Shown one piece after another: positions 36,373 to 45,265 of a DNA stretch of 64,000 nt. This DNA is from Collimonas sp. OK242 (lineage in GTDB: Bacteria > Pseudomonadota > Gammaproteobacteria > Burkholderiales > Burkholderiaceae_D), in the NCBI RefSeq assembly GCF_900107095.1, contig NZ_FNOR01000013.1:1-64000 (forward strand), written 5' to 3'. The notes beneath the pieces are model-generated. The model saw nothing but the letters and a program-made list of their open reading frames with translations, made no database searches and was not told the origin of the DNA. Numbering within the stretch: the first letter of the stretch is position 1; each line of letters opens with the position of its first letter. The translations under genes and the position numbers were made by a program.

Positions 36373-37428
36373 ATGGCACTCATCCCCACCACGATCCTGA
36401 CCGGCTTCCTCGGCGCCGGCAAAACCACTCTGCTGAACCGTATCCTGCAACAGCAGCACGGCCATAAAATCGCCGTGATTGAAAATGAATTCGGCCAGGA
36501 AAATATCGATAATGAAATCCTGGTGCAGGACAGCACCGAACAAATCGTCGAAATGAACAACGGCTGCATCTGCTGCACCGTGCGCGGCGACCTGATCGTT
36601 GCCCTGACCACGCTGGCGCGGCGCCGTGCAGCCGGAGAACTGAACTTCGACCGGGTGATTATCGAAACCACCGGCATGGCCAATCCGGGGCCGGTAGCGC
36701 AAACCTTCTTTGTCGACGACGAAGTGGCGATGCACTTCATGCTGGACGCGATTGTCACCGTGGTCGATGCCAAGCATGCGATGTCGCAACTCGATCAGCA
36801 GGAAGAAGCGCAACGCCAGGTAGGTTTTGCCGACAAATTGCTGCTCTCCAAAACCGACCTGGCAAGCGCAGAAGAAGTTGCGGCATTGACCGGCCGCCTG
36901 AAACGCATCAATCCGCGCGCACCGGTCATTACATTGGATCCGCAACACACGCCGATAGACGAAATCCTGGATATCCGCGGCTTCAACCTCAACGCCAAGC
37001 TGGAAATCGACCCCGATTTTTTGGCAACGGAAGAACACGCCCACGAGCACAGCGGCGACGACTGCGATCACCCGTCCCATGGCCATGAGGGCCACGACCA
37101 TCGCCACGACCATCACCATGCGCATCATGATGATGAAATTGCCGCTTTTGTGTTCAAAAGTGAAAGGCCCTTCGATACTGCGCGCCTGGACGAATTCCTT
37201 GGTGGCCTGGTACAAGTTTACGGACCGCGCATGTTGCGCTACAAAGGCGTATTGTTGATGGATGGCGCCGACCGCAAGGTGGTGTTTCAAGGCGTGCATC
37301 AGATCATGGGCAGCGATGTCGGCGGCAAATGGGATGCAAATGAGACACGCGGCAGCAAAATGGTCTTCATTGGCAAGAATCTGCCGAAAGACATCTTTAT
37401 TCGCGGTTTGGAGCAATGTTTGGTATAA
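36373..37428 (+). CDS. CobW/ZNG1-family zinc-handling GTPase
   Basis: 351 aa. G1 loop GFLGAGKT (11-18), the zinc motif C65-I-C-C68, and TTGMANP near 100 are typical of the COG0523 GTPases that insert or move zinc. A His/Asp-rich loop (221-253) is a metal store or sensor. The C-terminal CobW_C domain follows. It lies 96 bases downstream of the Zur-type gene and overlaps no other gene. Low-zinc metallochaperone work is likely; a B12 role is not supported since no cob gene is near. Confidence 0.9.
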   Translation: MALIPTTILTGFLGAGKTTLLNRILQQQHGHKIAVIENEFGQENIDNEILVQDSTEQIVEMNNGCICCTVRGDLIVALTTLARRRAAGELNFDRVIIETTGMANPGPVAQTFFVDDEVAMHFMLDAIVTVVDAKHAMSQLDQQEEAQRQVGFADKLLLSKTDLASAEEVAALTGRLKRINPRAPVITLDPQHTPIDEILDIRGFNLNAKLEIDPDFLATEEHAHEHSGDDCDHPSHGHEGHDHRHDHHHAHHDDEIAAFVFKSERPFDTARLDEFLGGLVQVYGPRMLRYKGVLLMDGADRKVVFQGVHQIMGSDVGGKWDANETRGSKMVFIGKNLPKDIFIRGLEQCLV

Positions 37429-37511
37429 ACTATGGCAGTTTTGCGCTGGGAAATCACTGGATAGCGGGCCAATCGCATCGTCGCTTGGCTGCTGATTTAA
37501 GGGAGAGGACC

Positions 37512-38453
37512 ATGAACCTGACCGTTAAAAAAACCGTTGCCAAGAAGGCGCCGGCCTCGCTAGGCAAATTGACGCCGAAAGCCCGGCCAGCCAGTGCTCC
37601 CGCCAGTAAAATAGTTAAAGGCGCAACCGGCAGCACAAAAACAGCTGGAAAAGCAGCAAAAATCTCCACCAGGGCGCCAGTGAAGACTGAATCCCCTGCT
37701 GCAACTGCAAGTAAGGCTGCGTCCAAAGTTGCCAAACCCAGCCCCAAACCTGTTGTAAAATCCCTAGCCAAGAAAACGGCGACGGCCAAATCTGTTACCA
37801 GCTCCGCTCCGGCGGCAGAGAAGGCAACGCGCAATAAGGTAACGCGTAAGGAAGTAACGCGAAATACAACGGCAAAAGCCGGTAGTTCTGTTACAAAGAA
37901 ACTGAGTTCCCCAACGGCCAGATCCGACGCTAGCAGCACCAGCAACAAGCCCGCAAGTGCCGGATTAACGGATAAAATTGAAAAAAACGTCGTATCGAAA
38001 GCAAGCGAAGTGGCTACTAAAACAACCAAACCAACCTCCGAATCCATTCTGTTGACCGAAGAGCAAATCCTCAAGATGAGCGAAAAGGACTACATGAATG
38101 AGGCGCAACTGGCTTTCTTCAAAGCGCGTTTGCAGCAGTTAGAAGTCGACCTGCTCAAGAACGCTGGAGAAACCACTGAGCATTTGCGTGAAACCGTCCT
38201 GGTGCCAGATCCGGCAGACCGCGCCACCATCGAAGAAGAACATGCGCTGGAATTGCGTACCCGCGATCGCGAACGCAAATTGCTGAAAAAGGTACAGCAA
38301 TCGATCGCATCGATTGACGCCGGTGAGTACGGCTGGTGCGAAGAAACCGGAGAACCGATCGGCATTCCACGCTTGCTGGCACGCCCGACCGCAACCTTGT
38401 CGCTGGAAGCGCAACAACGCCGCGAACTGAAACAAAAGCTCTACGGCGATTGA
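37512..38453 (+). CDS. dksA: DksA-type RNA polymerase regulator with long basic tail
   Basis: 313 aa, about twice the normal length. Residues from about 180 make the DksA coiled coil and globular end (PDPADRATIEEEHALELRTRDRERK). The zinc-finger cysteines are mostly lost: C276 remains, but the others are T279, S297 and A300, as in zinc-free DksA2 of Pseudomonas. The first 170 residues are Lys/Ala/Thr/Ser-rich, like histone H1 tails, and could bind DNA. DksA alters RNA polymerase at ppGpp-controlled promoters. A strong GGGAGAGGA ribosome site decides the start. Confidence 0.88.
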   Translation: MNLTVKKTVAKKAPASLGKLTPKARPASAPASKIVKGATGSTKTAGKAAKISTRAPVKTESPAATASKAASKVAKPSPKPVVKSLAKKTATAKSVTSSAPAAEKATRNKVTRKEVTRNTTAKAGSSVTKKLSSPTARSDASSTSNKPASAGLTDKIEKNVVSKASEVATKTTKPTSESILLTEEQILKMSEKDYMNEAQLAFFKARLQQLEVDLLKNAGETTEHLRETVLVPDPADRATIEEEHALELRTRDRERKLLKKVQQSIASIDAGEYGWCEETGEPIGIPRLLARPTATLSLEAQQRRELKQKLYGD

Positions 38454-38545
38454 TCCTCGATAGCGGCCCGGCGGGCTATGGGGGAATTTAAACCAAGGTA
38501 GCATTGCAGCCTTGCTTGGTTTTTCTGTAGCCTTCAGCCTGATCC

Positions 38546-39214
38546 TTGATTGCTGCCCGCTTTCGCCGTCTTTGTTTTCACGCTGCCAGACTCCTGACGT
38601 CCACCCAGGTATTCCGCTCAAGACGCCTCCGGCACGCCGCCTTTGCGCCCGTGCTGATATTGGCGATCCTGTTCGCGCAATTGCTGGGGCTGACGCATAG
38701 CATCGTCCATGCAGCCTGGGAAAACAAACAATCGACTCAGCTGACGCACATGACGTCGGTAATCGAACGCGCCATCGAAGGCGGTGGCAAAGCACATCAC
38801 TCTTGTGCCGCATTCGACGACGCCACCCTGGCGGCAACAATCTACTCGGCGCCGCTGACATTACCGCCACTGCCCGGCACACATGTGCTGGCCTTGTGGC
38901 AGGCATTCACCTCCCGGGATGCCTCGTGCGCCACCCCGCTCCTGACAGGACGCCTTACCGGCTTCGCTCGTCCCGAAGCAAAGCATTCATCATGCTTGTC
39001 CAACGTACTCTGGTTATCCAGCACGGTTCTGTCCGCACTGACCGTTCTCTCGTCTGCAGCATCCGCTGCGCTTACTCAACCCGAAGAAGCGCGCTTCTCT
39101 GCCCTGGCGGCCGAAAGCGGTCTGCCAGATACCGTGCCGCGCATCAAATCGACTTCGATCGCCGCGTTCCTGGTGGAAGAGCGCAGCTTCGGCCCGGCGC
39201 TGGCCGCAGCTTGA
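38546..39214 (+). CDS. Hypothetical membrane protein, possibly frameshifted
   Basis: 222 aa. A hydrophobic helix (VLILAILFAQLLGLTHSIVHA) is followed by a short His/Cys segment (GKAHHSCAAFDDATL), resembling the DUF2946-type proteins seen beside zur clusters. After about residue 130 similarity to that type is lost. The next frame would read RAPPRS and stop at 38945, a typical end of that family, so a frameshift near 38900 is possible. The rest has one hydrophobic segment. Function unknown. Confidence 0.45.
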   Translation: MIAARFRRLCFHAARLLTSTQVFRSRRLRHAAFAPVLILAILFAQLLGLTHSIVHAAWENKQSTQLTHMTSVIERAIEGGGKAHHSCAAFDDATLAATIYSAPLTLPPLPGTHVLALWQAFTSRDASCATPLLTGRLTGFARPEAKHSSCLSNVLWLSSTVLSALTVLSSAASAALTQPEEARFSALAAESGLPDTVPRIKSTSIAAFLVEERSFGPALAAA

Positions 39215-39697
39215 TTTTCGGCGTGCGCACCAGGTTCTAAATTTCCGACTTGGAAAACCGGGATTGCAAAGCAAGGAAATCATGCATGTAAAAGCATGCA
39301 GGCCGCGCAATCCCGGCCTGCTTTCAAGTATGCATTTATGGGCAAAATATCTATTTTTTACGTTCGACATGCAAATATCACAACATATTTATGTCATAAC
39401 TTAAGGTGTTCCAGACACACTTCCTGAGTTGCTTTGTGTTACCTTTAGAGGTATCGATTGATCGTGCTTTTTTATTTTTCAGAATAGGTGGAAGCGCGCA
39501 AAAACGAGAACAGCATCAAAACAAAAATGTGGCCATAAACATAGCAAAGCAATGGCAAAAAGCGATGATAAAAGCGCATCTGAAAATTTGCGGAACAGGT
39601 AGCGGCCAGTTAGCCGTATCTCGCAGCCCGGTTTTCAATAATAATAATCACAGCTACTCATACAGCTTCAACAGCAACTTACTTTCGGGATTGACAC
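39215..39697. other. Intergenic region with terminator, AT-rich
   Basis: 483 bases. A hairpin at 39258-39316 may end the upstream gene. From 39330 it becomes AT-rich; the part 39400-39690 probably contains the promoter of the STAS gene. I see no convincing small ORF. Confidence 0.5.
39258..39316. terminator. Two-part hairpin after the hypothetical membrane protein
   Basis: CCGGGATTGC (39258-39267) pairs perfectly with GCAATCCCGG (39307-39316). A smaller GCATG/CATGC hairpin sits inside (39284-39299). There is no T run, so a role in termination is only likely. Confidence 0.5.
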
Positions 39698-41086
39698 GTG
39701 GGGATTTTCTCGCTCTTCGGCAAAAATAATCGTCCAAACAGCGCTTCACCGGTGGATGAAAAAGTACCAGCCGCGGCAGACAATCAAACGCCGGTTCTGT
39801 TTGGCGAAAACCAGGAGCGGCTGGCCAACTCGACCACGCTGCGCGATGGTACGGCGCGTGCTACGACGTCCATGAAGATCGATGCGATCGAGTCGGAAAT
39901 GTCGTCCGAATTCGTCCATCTGCCGCCCGCTTCCAAATTGCCTCTCGATGCCAACACGTCGCCGATCACGACTACGCAAGGCCCTAACACCACCCAGATG
40001 ACGCTGCCGGTGATGAGCAGAACCACCGAATTTCTGGAAGATCAATCGAGAAGCGGCAGCATCGAGGTATCTGTCTCCGATACGCCGGAAGTGATTGAAG
40101 AGGCGGCAGTATTATTCGCCAGCGATCAGAGCGACATCGCCGAAGCGCTGCTGTTGAATGCAATTGCCGAAAACAATCTCGGTTCATCGACGCACCTGGT
40201 CTGGTGGATGCTGCTGGATCTGTACCAGATCACCGGCAAGCTACAGGAATTCGACAATCTGTCGGTCGATTTTGCCAACAAATTTGAAACTTCGCCGCCG
40301 ACCTGGATCGATATCTTGACTCTCGACCCGCAGGCAAAGAACCAGGAAAAGCCTGGCACGCTGCCGTCGGTAGCGTTCTCCGGCAAGCTCGACGCCAACA
40401 TCGGCAAGCAGCTTGAGCGAGCGCAAAAACTGAGCGCCACCCACCCGGCAGTGCGCCTGGAGTTCACCCGGGTCAGCTCGGTCGACCCTATCGGTTGCGG
40501 CCTGTTGCTGCGCATGTTGAAAAAACTGCAAAAATCCGGGCTCGACCTGGTACTGGTCGGCGCCAATGAACTGGCCGACAAGATCCGTGAGATCCTGCTT
40601 GTCGGACGGCGCGACGAAACCGCCGCCCCATGGCTATTGCTGCTGGAAATCCTGCATCTGCTCAATCTCGAGCAAGCCTACGAAGATGCCAGCATAGATT
40701 ATTCGATTACGTTTGAAGTCTCGCCGCCGCCTTTTGTAAAACCGCAAGCCAAGGTCATTACCGCCGCCGAAGACAATACCCTGGGTCCCAATACCAGCGC
40801 CGGCGGCAACAACAGCTTGCTCATGCCGATACTGATCGAAGGCCGGACCAGCGAGCTGCTGACCAAAATTCAAACCCACGCCAATGCCTGCAGCCCCGCG
40901 ATCATGGATTGTTCGCGCCTGGTCCGGGTGGACTTCAGCGCAGCCGGCGAACTGCTGAATGGCTTGTCTATGCTCGCCAGCAACGGCAGTGCGATTGAAT
41001 TTCATAACGTCAACCACCTTGTGACAGCCTTGTTCAAGGTCGTCGGCATACACGAAGTCGCACGTGTGGTATCGCGCAAGAATTAA
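39698..41086 (+). CDS. Protein with two STAS-like regions
   Basis: 462 aa. A short N-terminus (MGIFSLFGKN) and a low-complexity region to about 125 precede a helical part (DQSDIAEALLLNAIAENNLG) and two STAS-type folds (about 225-290 with FTRVSSVDPIGCGLLLRMLKKL, and 375-455 with DCSRLVRVDFSAAGELLNGLSML). STAS domains bind nucleotides or partners, as in anti-sigma antagonists. The start is a GTG at 39698. It precedes hslV in Burkholderiales; its role is unclear. Confidence 0.7.
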   Translation: MGIFSLFGKNNRPNSASPVDEKVPAAADNQTPVLFGENQERLANSTTLRDGTARATTSMKIDAIESEMSSEFVHLPPASKLPLDANTSPITTTQGPNTTQMTLPVMSRTTEFLEDQSRSGSIEVSVSDTPEVIEEAAVLFASDQSDIAEALLLNAIAENNLGSSTHLVWWMLLDLYQITGKLQEFDNLSVDFANKFETSPPTWIDILTLDPQAKNQEKPGTLPSVAFSGKLDANIGKQLERAQKLSATHPAVRLEFTRVSSVDPIGCGLLLRMLKKLQKSGLDLVLVGANELADKIREILLVGRRDETAAPWLLLLEILHLLNLEQAYEDASIDYSITFEVSPPPFVKPQAKVITAAEDNTLGPNTSAGGNNSLLMPILIEGRTSELLTKIQTHANACSPAIMDCSRLVRVDFSAAGELLNGLSMLASNGSAIEFHNVNHLVTALFKVVGIHEVARVVSRKN

Positions 41087-41172
41087 GTAATTAAACTTGA
41101 AGAATTAAGCTTTTAATATAGTCAAATCTCTGCAGTAATAAAAAAACAACGCTAAATCTACGTAATTCAGCG

Positions 41173-41200
41173 CTTGTAATCACGTCAGCCGTCCCCATTT
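41173..41200 (+). promoter_or_regulatory. Sigma-32 (heat-shock) promoter of hslVU
   Basis: CTTGTA (41173-41178), 14 bases, then CCCCATTT (41193-41200) matches the sigma-32 consensus CTTGAA-N13-15-CCCCATnT in all but one base. It lies about 120 bases upstream of hslV. Confidence 0.8.
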
Positions 41201-41321
41201 TTTCGGAACAGTATCGATTTATCATTCGATAGCGAATCACATCATGCGGCACGGGTGCCTAGCGCCCGGCATGAGCGGCCTGACAACGTATTCCGGTCCG
41301 CATTTTCTGAGGCTAGCAAAA

Positions 41322-41858
41322 ATGGAACAATTTCACGGCACCACCATCCTTTCAGTACGGCGCGGCAACAGTGTCGCTTTGGGTGGAGATGGTCAGGTAA
41401 CACTCGGCAATGTCGTAATGAAGGGCACTGCCCGCAAAGTCCGCAAGCTATATCAGGGCAAGGTACTGGTCGGTTTCGCCGGCGGCACGGCCGATGCGTT
41501 CACCTTGCTCGATCTGTTTGAGGCAAAACTGGAAAAACACCAGGGTAATCTGATGCGGGCCTCGGTCGACTTGGCCAAGGAATGGCGCACCGACCGCATG
41601 TTGCGGCGGCTGGAAGCCATGCTGCTGACGGCCGACCGCGAAACCACGCTGGTCATCACCGGCAACGGCGATGTGCTGGAGCCTACCGATGGCATCGGTG
41701 CGATCGGTTCGGGCGGTACTTTCGCCCAATCGGCAGCCAAGGCGCTGCAAGAAAACACCGAGTTGGCGCCGGCTGATATTGTCAAGAAATCGCTGGTGAT
41801 TGCCGGCGAGCTTTGCATCTATACCAATCAGTCGCACATTATCGAAACCCTGGACTAA
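41322..41858 (+). CDS. hslV: ATP-dependent protease subunit HslV
   Basis: 178 aa, the usual length. HslV is the threonine peptidase of the HslUV proteasome-like complex. After processing of MEQFHG the catalytic T7 becomes N-terminal ([10 protein letters not shown]). The ATG at 41322 is chosen on this basis. It is followed by hslU; a sigma-32-type promoter lies upstream, so heat induction is likely. Confidence 0.96.
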   Translation: MEQFHGTTILSVRRGNSVALGGDGQVTLGNVVMKGTARKVRKLYQGKVLVGFAGGTADAFTLLDLFEAKLEKHQGNLMRASVDLAKEWRTDRMLRRLEAMLLTADRETTLVITGNGDVLEPTDGIGAIGSGGTFAQSAAKALQENTELAPADIVKKSLVIAGELCIYTNQSHIIETLD

Positions 41859-41967
41859 GACTTCATCGCAGCTCTGCCCGGCAAGCCAGCGCAAACACTT
41901 GCCTGATTCCAAAGAAAATCTGACCCGGCATGGCTTGCGAGCTCACCCATCAAACGCGGAAAAAAAC

Positions 41968-43320
41968 ATGAACATGACCCCCCAAGAAATTGTTTCAGAA
42001 CTGGATAAGCATGTAGTCGGCCAGGATCGCGCCAAGCGTGCGGTGGCGATTGCCTTGCGTAACCGCTGGCGCCGGCAACAGGTCGCCGAACCGCTGCGCC
42101 ACGAAATCACGCCCAAGAATATTCTGATGATCGGACCTACCGGCGTCGGCAAGACCGAAATCGCACGCCGCCTGGCCAAACTGGCCGATGCGCCATTCAT
42201 CAAGATCGAAGCCACAAAATTCACCGAGGTCGGTTATGTCGGGCGCGACGTCGACACCATCATCCGCGACCTGATCGACATCGGCATCAAGCAAACCCGC
42301 GAGGCCGAAATGCGCAAAGTCCGCACCCGCGCGGAAGATGCCGCAGAAGACCGGATTATCGACATCCTGGTACCGCCTGCACGCGATTTCGGCTTCCACC
42401 CTGAGCAGAGTTCCGCAGACGCTGACAGCACTTCGGATAAAGGCGGCAATACCCGCCAGACTTTCCGCAAGCGGCTGCGGGAAGGCCTGCTCGACGACAA
42501 GGAAATCGAGATCGAATTGTCGGAAGCGGCATCGCAAATGGAAATCATGGCGCCACCCGGCATGGAAGAAATGACCGAGCAGATCAAATCCATGTTTTCC
42601 GGTATTGGCAGCAACCGCAAGAAAAATCGCAAGATCAAGATCAAGGATGCAATGAAAGTCTTGATCGAAGAGGAAGCCGCCAAACTGGTCAACGAAGATG
42701 AGCTGAAGCAGAAAGCTATCACCAACGTCGAGCAAAACGGCATTGTGTTTCTTGACGAGATAGACAAGATCGCCACCCGCTCGCAGAACGGCGGCGCCGA
42801 TGTTTCGCGCGCCGGTGTGCAGCGCGACTTGCTGCCGCTGGTGGAGGGCACCACGGTCAACACCAAGTACGGCATGATCAAAACCGATCACGTCCTGTTT
42901 ATCGCATCCGGCGCCTTCCATCTGGCGAAACCATCCGATCTGATTCCGGAACTGCAGGGCCGGTTCCCGATCCGGGTCGAACTCGATTCACTGTCTATCA
43001 GCGATTTCGAAAGAATCATGACCGGCACCGACGCCTGCCTGACCAAGCAATATGAAGCCTTGCTGGCGACCGAAGGCATAACGCTGGAGTTTGCCAAAGA
43101 AGGCGTGCAGCGACTGGCGGAAATCGCTTTCTCGGTCAACGAGAAAACCGAGAATATCGGCGCGCGCCGGCTGTACACGGTGATGGAAAAGCTGCTGGAA
43201 GAAATCTCGTTTTCAGCGACTAACGCCAGCGAAAAGGCCATGGTGATCGATGCGGCTTATGTCGATCAGCGGCTGGGAGCGTTGGAGGTGAATGAAGATT
43301 TGTCGCGATACGTACTGTAA
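41968..43320 (+). CDS. hslU: ATP-dependent protease ATPase subunit HslU
   Basis: 450 aa. HslU is the AAA+ unfoldase that feeds HslV. The Walker A motif GPTGVGKT is at 56-63, Walker B in GIVFLDEID, and the C-terminal YVL end that docks into HslV is intact. The ATG at 41968 gives the normal N-terminus [17 protein letters not shown]. It is 109 bases after hslV, in an unusually long gap for this pair. An inexact direct-repeat copy lies shortly after the stop. Confidence 0.96.
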   Translation: MNMTPQEIVSELDKHVVGQDRAKRAVAIALRNRWRRQQVAEPLRHEITPKNILMIGPTGVGKTEIARRLAKLADAPFIKIEATKFTEVGYVGRDVDTIIRDLIDIGIKQTREAEMRKVRTRAEDAAEDRIIDILVPPARDFGFHPEQSSADADSTSDKGGNTRQTFRKRLREGLLDDKEIEIELSEAASQMEIMAPPGMEEMTEQIKSMFSGIGSNRKKNRKIKIKDAMKVLIEEEAAKLVNEDELKQKAITNVEQNGIVFLDEIDKIATRSQNGGADVSRAGVQRDLLPLVEGTTVNTKYGMIKTDHVLFIASGAFHLAKPSDLIPELQGRFPIRVELDSLSISDFERIMTGTDACLTKQYEALLATEGITLEFAKEGVQRLAEIAFSVNEKTENIGARRLYTVMEKLLEEISFSATNASEKAMVIDAAYVDQRLGALEVNEDLSRYVL

Positions 43321-43363
43321 AACAGCTGGCAGGGTGGAAATCCCTCTCGGATCCCTTCCCTGC

Positions 43364-43375
43364 TGCCCATCCTAC
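43364..43375. repeat. 12-bp direct repeat, left copy
   Basis: TGCCCATCCTAC occurs here, 44 bases beyond the hslU stop, and again exactly at 45254-45265. The two copies bracket an AT-richer segment with two secreted-protein genes. Confidence 0.85.
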
Positions 43376-43429
43376 GGAATGCCGTTCTGACATATAAATT
43401 CATTTTATGCCAAGCGTTCTTCCAGACTC

Positions 43430-43915
43430 CTATTTTGGTGGCTTAATATCAAAAAATACCTTGTTATAACCGGATTTTTCCGGTGTGCCATAAATGACAA
43501 ACACTTCACCTGTTAGCAAAATTTTTTCTTGACTGAAAATGGCGGTAATTAATCCAGATGCATTCGTTTGCAAATCTCGCCCGTCGCCGAGAACATCGTA
43601 AAAAGTGGCTGGACTATGGGTAATATCCGTGATCGTCCCATCTGCCTCAATCATTTCAACCTTCAGCTGTAAACTTCGGCCCATCGTGATAGGGACAATG
43701 TTCGCGTTGATGATTGCAGTCGCTTGCTCTTCATTTTTAATCAGTCCCTTTTTTTCCATATTTTCCATATCACGCTCCCCCAGAACAAGGCGTTGATGAA
43801 CGCTGATACGTAGCTCGACATTGGGTTCTGTACCGAGATATTTTGCGGTTGTTTCTGCCCACACCATCGTCGACCACAATAGTAGTATTGCAAAAAAACA
43901 TCTGGTCGCTTTCAT
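43430..43915 (-). CDS. Secreted protein of unknown function
   Basis: 161 aa. A clear signal peptide (CFFAILLLWSTMVWA, cleavage before ETT) and a mature body of about 140 residues with beta character; one segment reads THSPATFYDVLGDGRD. An AAGGAGATATTG ribosome site six bases before the ATG at 43915 decides the start. It lies 31 bases beyond the next gene's stop, on the same strand, so the two are co-transcribed. The region is clearly AT-richer than its neighbours; I recognise no family. Confidence 0.7.
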   Translation of the reverse strand: MKATRCFFAILLLWSTMVWAETTAKYLGTEPNVELRISVHQRLVLGERDMENMEKKGLIKNEEQATAIINANIVPITMGRSLQLKVEMIEADGTITDITHSPATFYDVLGDGRDLQTNASGLITAIFSQEKILLTGEVFVIYGTPEKSGYNKVFFDIKPPK

Positions 43916-43945
43916 CAATATCTCCTTCATCAACACAATCGACAC

Positions 43946-44833
43946 TCAGCTTTTGGGGCGACTTGCCTGGCACATTTTTCGTATTTCATTCCGCTTTTTT
44001 ACGATAATGCCATTTGCAACGAGCGTCGGAATAAAGCTATTTTGTTCAGCGACACATTCATGAATATATGTACCTACTTCGTCCCAATCAGCTTCGGTGC
44101 CACATCCATTCTCATTGAGCGATTTTTGTAAATCTTGCTGGATATGGTATTTAGCCATCTTGTCTTCGCATCTTTTATCTCTCACGTAGGCTGGAAGAAA
44201 TTTCGACTGAGAAGCACAGGCCTGCATCACCTCATTCCAACTACCAGACTTGTCCAAAAACGGTTGTACGAAGGCCGGCACGACCTTCGTCAGCCAGGTT
44301 GTGTTCTGCATTTGCGGACGGTTGCCACAAGAGTATTTAGCAATACAACGTTGATTTGTGACGAAACCATTGGTTGGGTCATTTGGCGGTTTTGGGATTT
44401 TATCGAGCTCTTCCACCATCGCATAACACTGATCACCAGGCTTTACATAGAACAAGCGCACGATGTCTGATGCTTCACACTCCGGAAGTGGCCATTGCCT
44501 TTGGAGCCAACCTATAAGCTCATACTTGTTGCGCCCCTCATGTAATGTTTCAGGAGCAGCAAAATGGAAATATTCCATTTCATCGGAAAATTCCCACGAA
44601 AAACCAAACTCGTCATCATAAATCATACCGACCATTGCCCAGCCCCCTCGAATATTCGGGCGACTGGAGGCAGTGCCGTTAACAGCGTTTGTACGCAAGA
44701 CCTCATTTGCAGGCAAAACACTGTTATCTGCTTGCGAGGTAAACTTGAGTTGGAGGCTACATGATTGAGCGATGACGTGGGAGCACGTCAACATTGCGCA
44801 TGCTATGAACCATACGAGTGATATGTGATGCAC
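43946..44833 (-). CDS. Cysteine-rich secreted protein of unknown function
   Basis: 295 aa. A signal peptide (FIACAMLTCSHVIA) precedes SCSLQLKF. The mature part contains ten cysteines, an even number that could make five disulfides (PECEASD, DQCYAM, RCIAKYSC, ACASQ, RCEDK, NGCG, ECVAEQ, KMCQA). A Trp-rich WEFSDEMEYFHF region lies near 80-92. The start is a GTG at 44833 with AGGGGAAC upstream. First gene of a two-gene operon. No family is recognised. Confidence 0.68.
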   Translation of the reverse strand: MHHISLVWFIACAMLTCSHVIAQSCSLQLKFTSQADNSVLPANEVLRTNAVNGTASSRPNIRGGWAMVGMIYDDEFGFSWEFSDEMEYFHFAAPETLHEGRNKYELIGWLQRQWPLPECEASDIVRLFYVKPGDQCYAMVEELDKIPKPPNDPTNGFVTNQRCIAKYSCGNRPQMQNTTWLTKVVPAFVQPFLDKSGSWNEVMQACASQSKFLPAYVRDKRCEDKMAKYHIQQDLQKSLNENGCGTEADWDEVGTYIHECVAEQNSFIPTLVANGIIVKKRNEIRKMCQASRPKS

Positions 44834-45006
44834 ACTGTTCCCCTAGAAAATGACAGGACCGAGCTCAGTATGCGATCTAGATCTTTATTTTTAAATAGGG
44901 GTTTTCTTGACTTTAAAGAAGCATGTAACTTCCCGCTCCCGAAATCAAAGGATGACGATTAACAGACGCATGAATTCAACCATGAAGCGTAAGTTATATC
45001 TCTGCA

Positions 45007-45252
45007 TTATATGAACAGTACAGGGTAAGCATGCTGAAAGAGGTCGACATACACTCTTGCCTCATTGAACTGTACGCGTTCTCTGACGCGACCCAAGTCC
45101 TTGCGGATTTTCCTTTGATCTGATTTCAAGAAATGGAGTGGCCGGAAAATTTGCTTCGAACTGAGCCAACCCAGTTGAATAAGATAGATATTTTTTCCCA
45201 TGTACCACCGAGATAATCGGCATAGGAAATTTGACTTCACGCGTGGGCACAA
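45007..45252 (-). pseudogene. Possible frameshifted gene remnant
   Basis: Two overlapping minus-strand frames cover the region. One gives FPMPIISVVHGKKYLSYSTG, the other RKDLGRVRERVQFNEARVYV further on. Each looks protein-like over part of its length, which suggests one shifted gene. No family was recognised and chance cannot be excluded. Confidence 0.3.
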
Positions 45253-45265
45253 GTGCCCATCCTAC
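45244..45265. repeat. Right 12-bp direct repeat with a hairpin
   Basis: TGCCCATCCTAC (45254-45265) repeats the left copy at 43364-43375. Here it is part of a hairpin, TGGGCAC (45244-45250) with GTGCCCA (45253-45259), a form seen in dispersed REP-like repeats. Confidence 0.75.

Noticed and set aside
38142-38906. Long minus-strand frame across the dksA end and the next gene
   Set aside because: It runs through two coding regions on the opposite strand and has no ribosome site.
43321-43380. Terminator after hslU
   Set aside because: GGCAGGG and CCCTGC can pair, but the arms are short and interrupted, so I do not list it.
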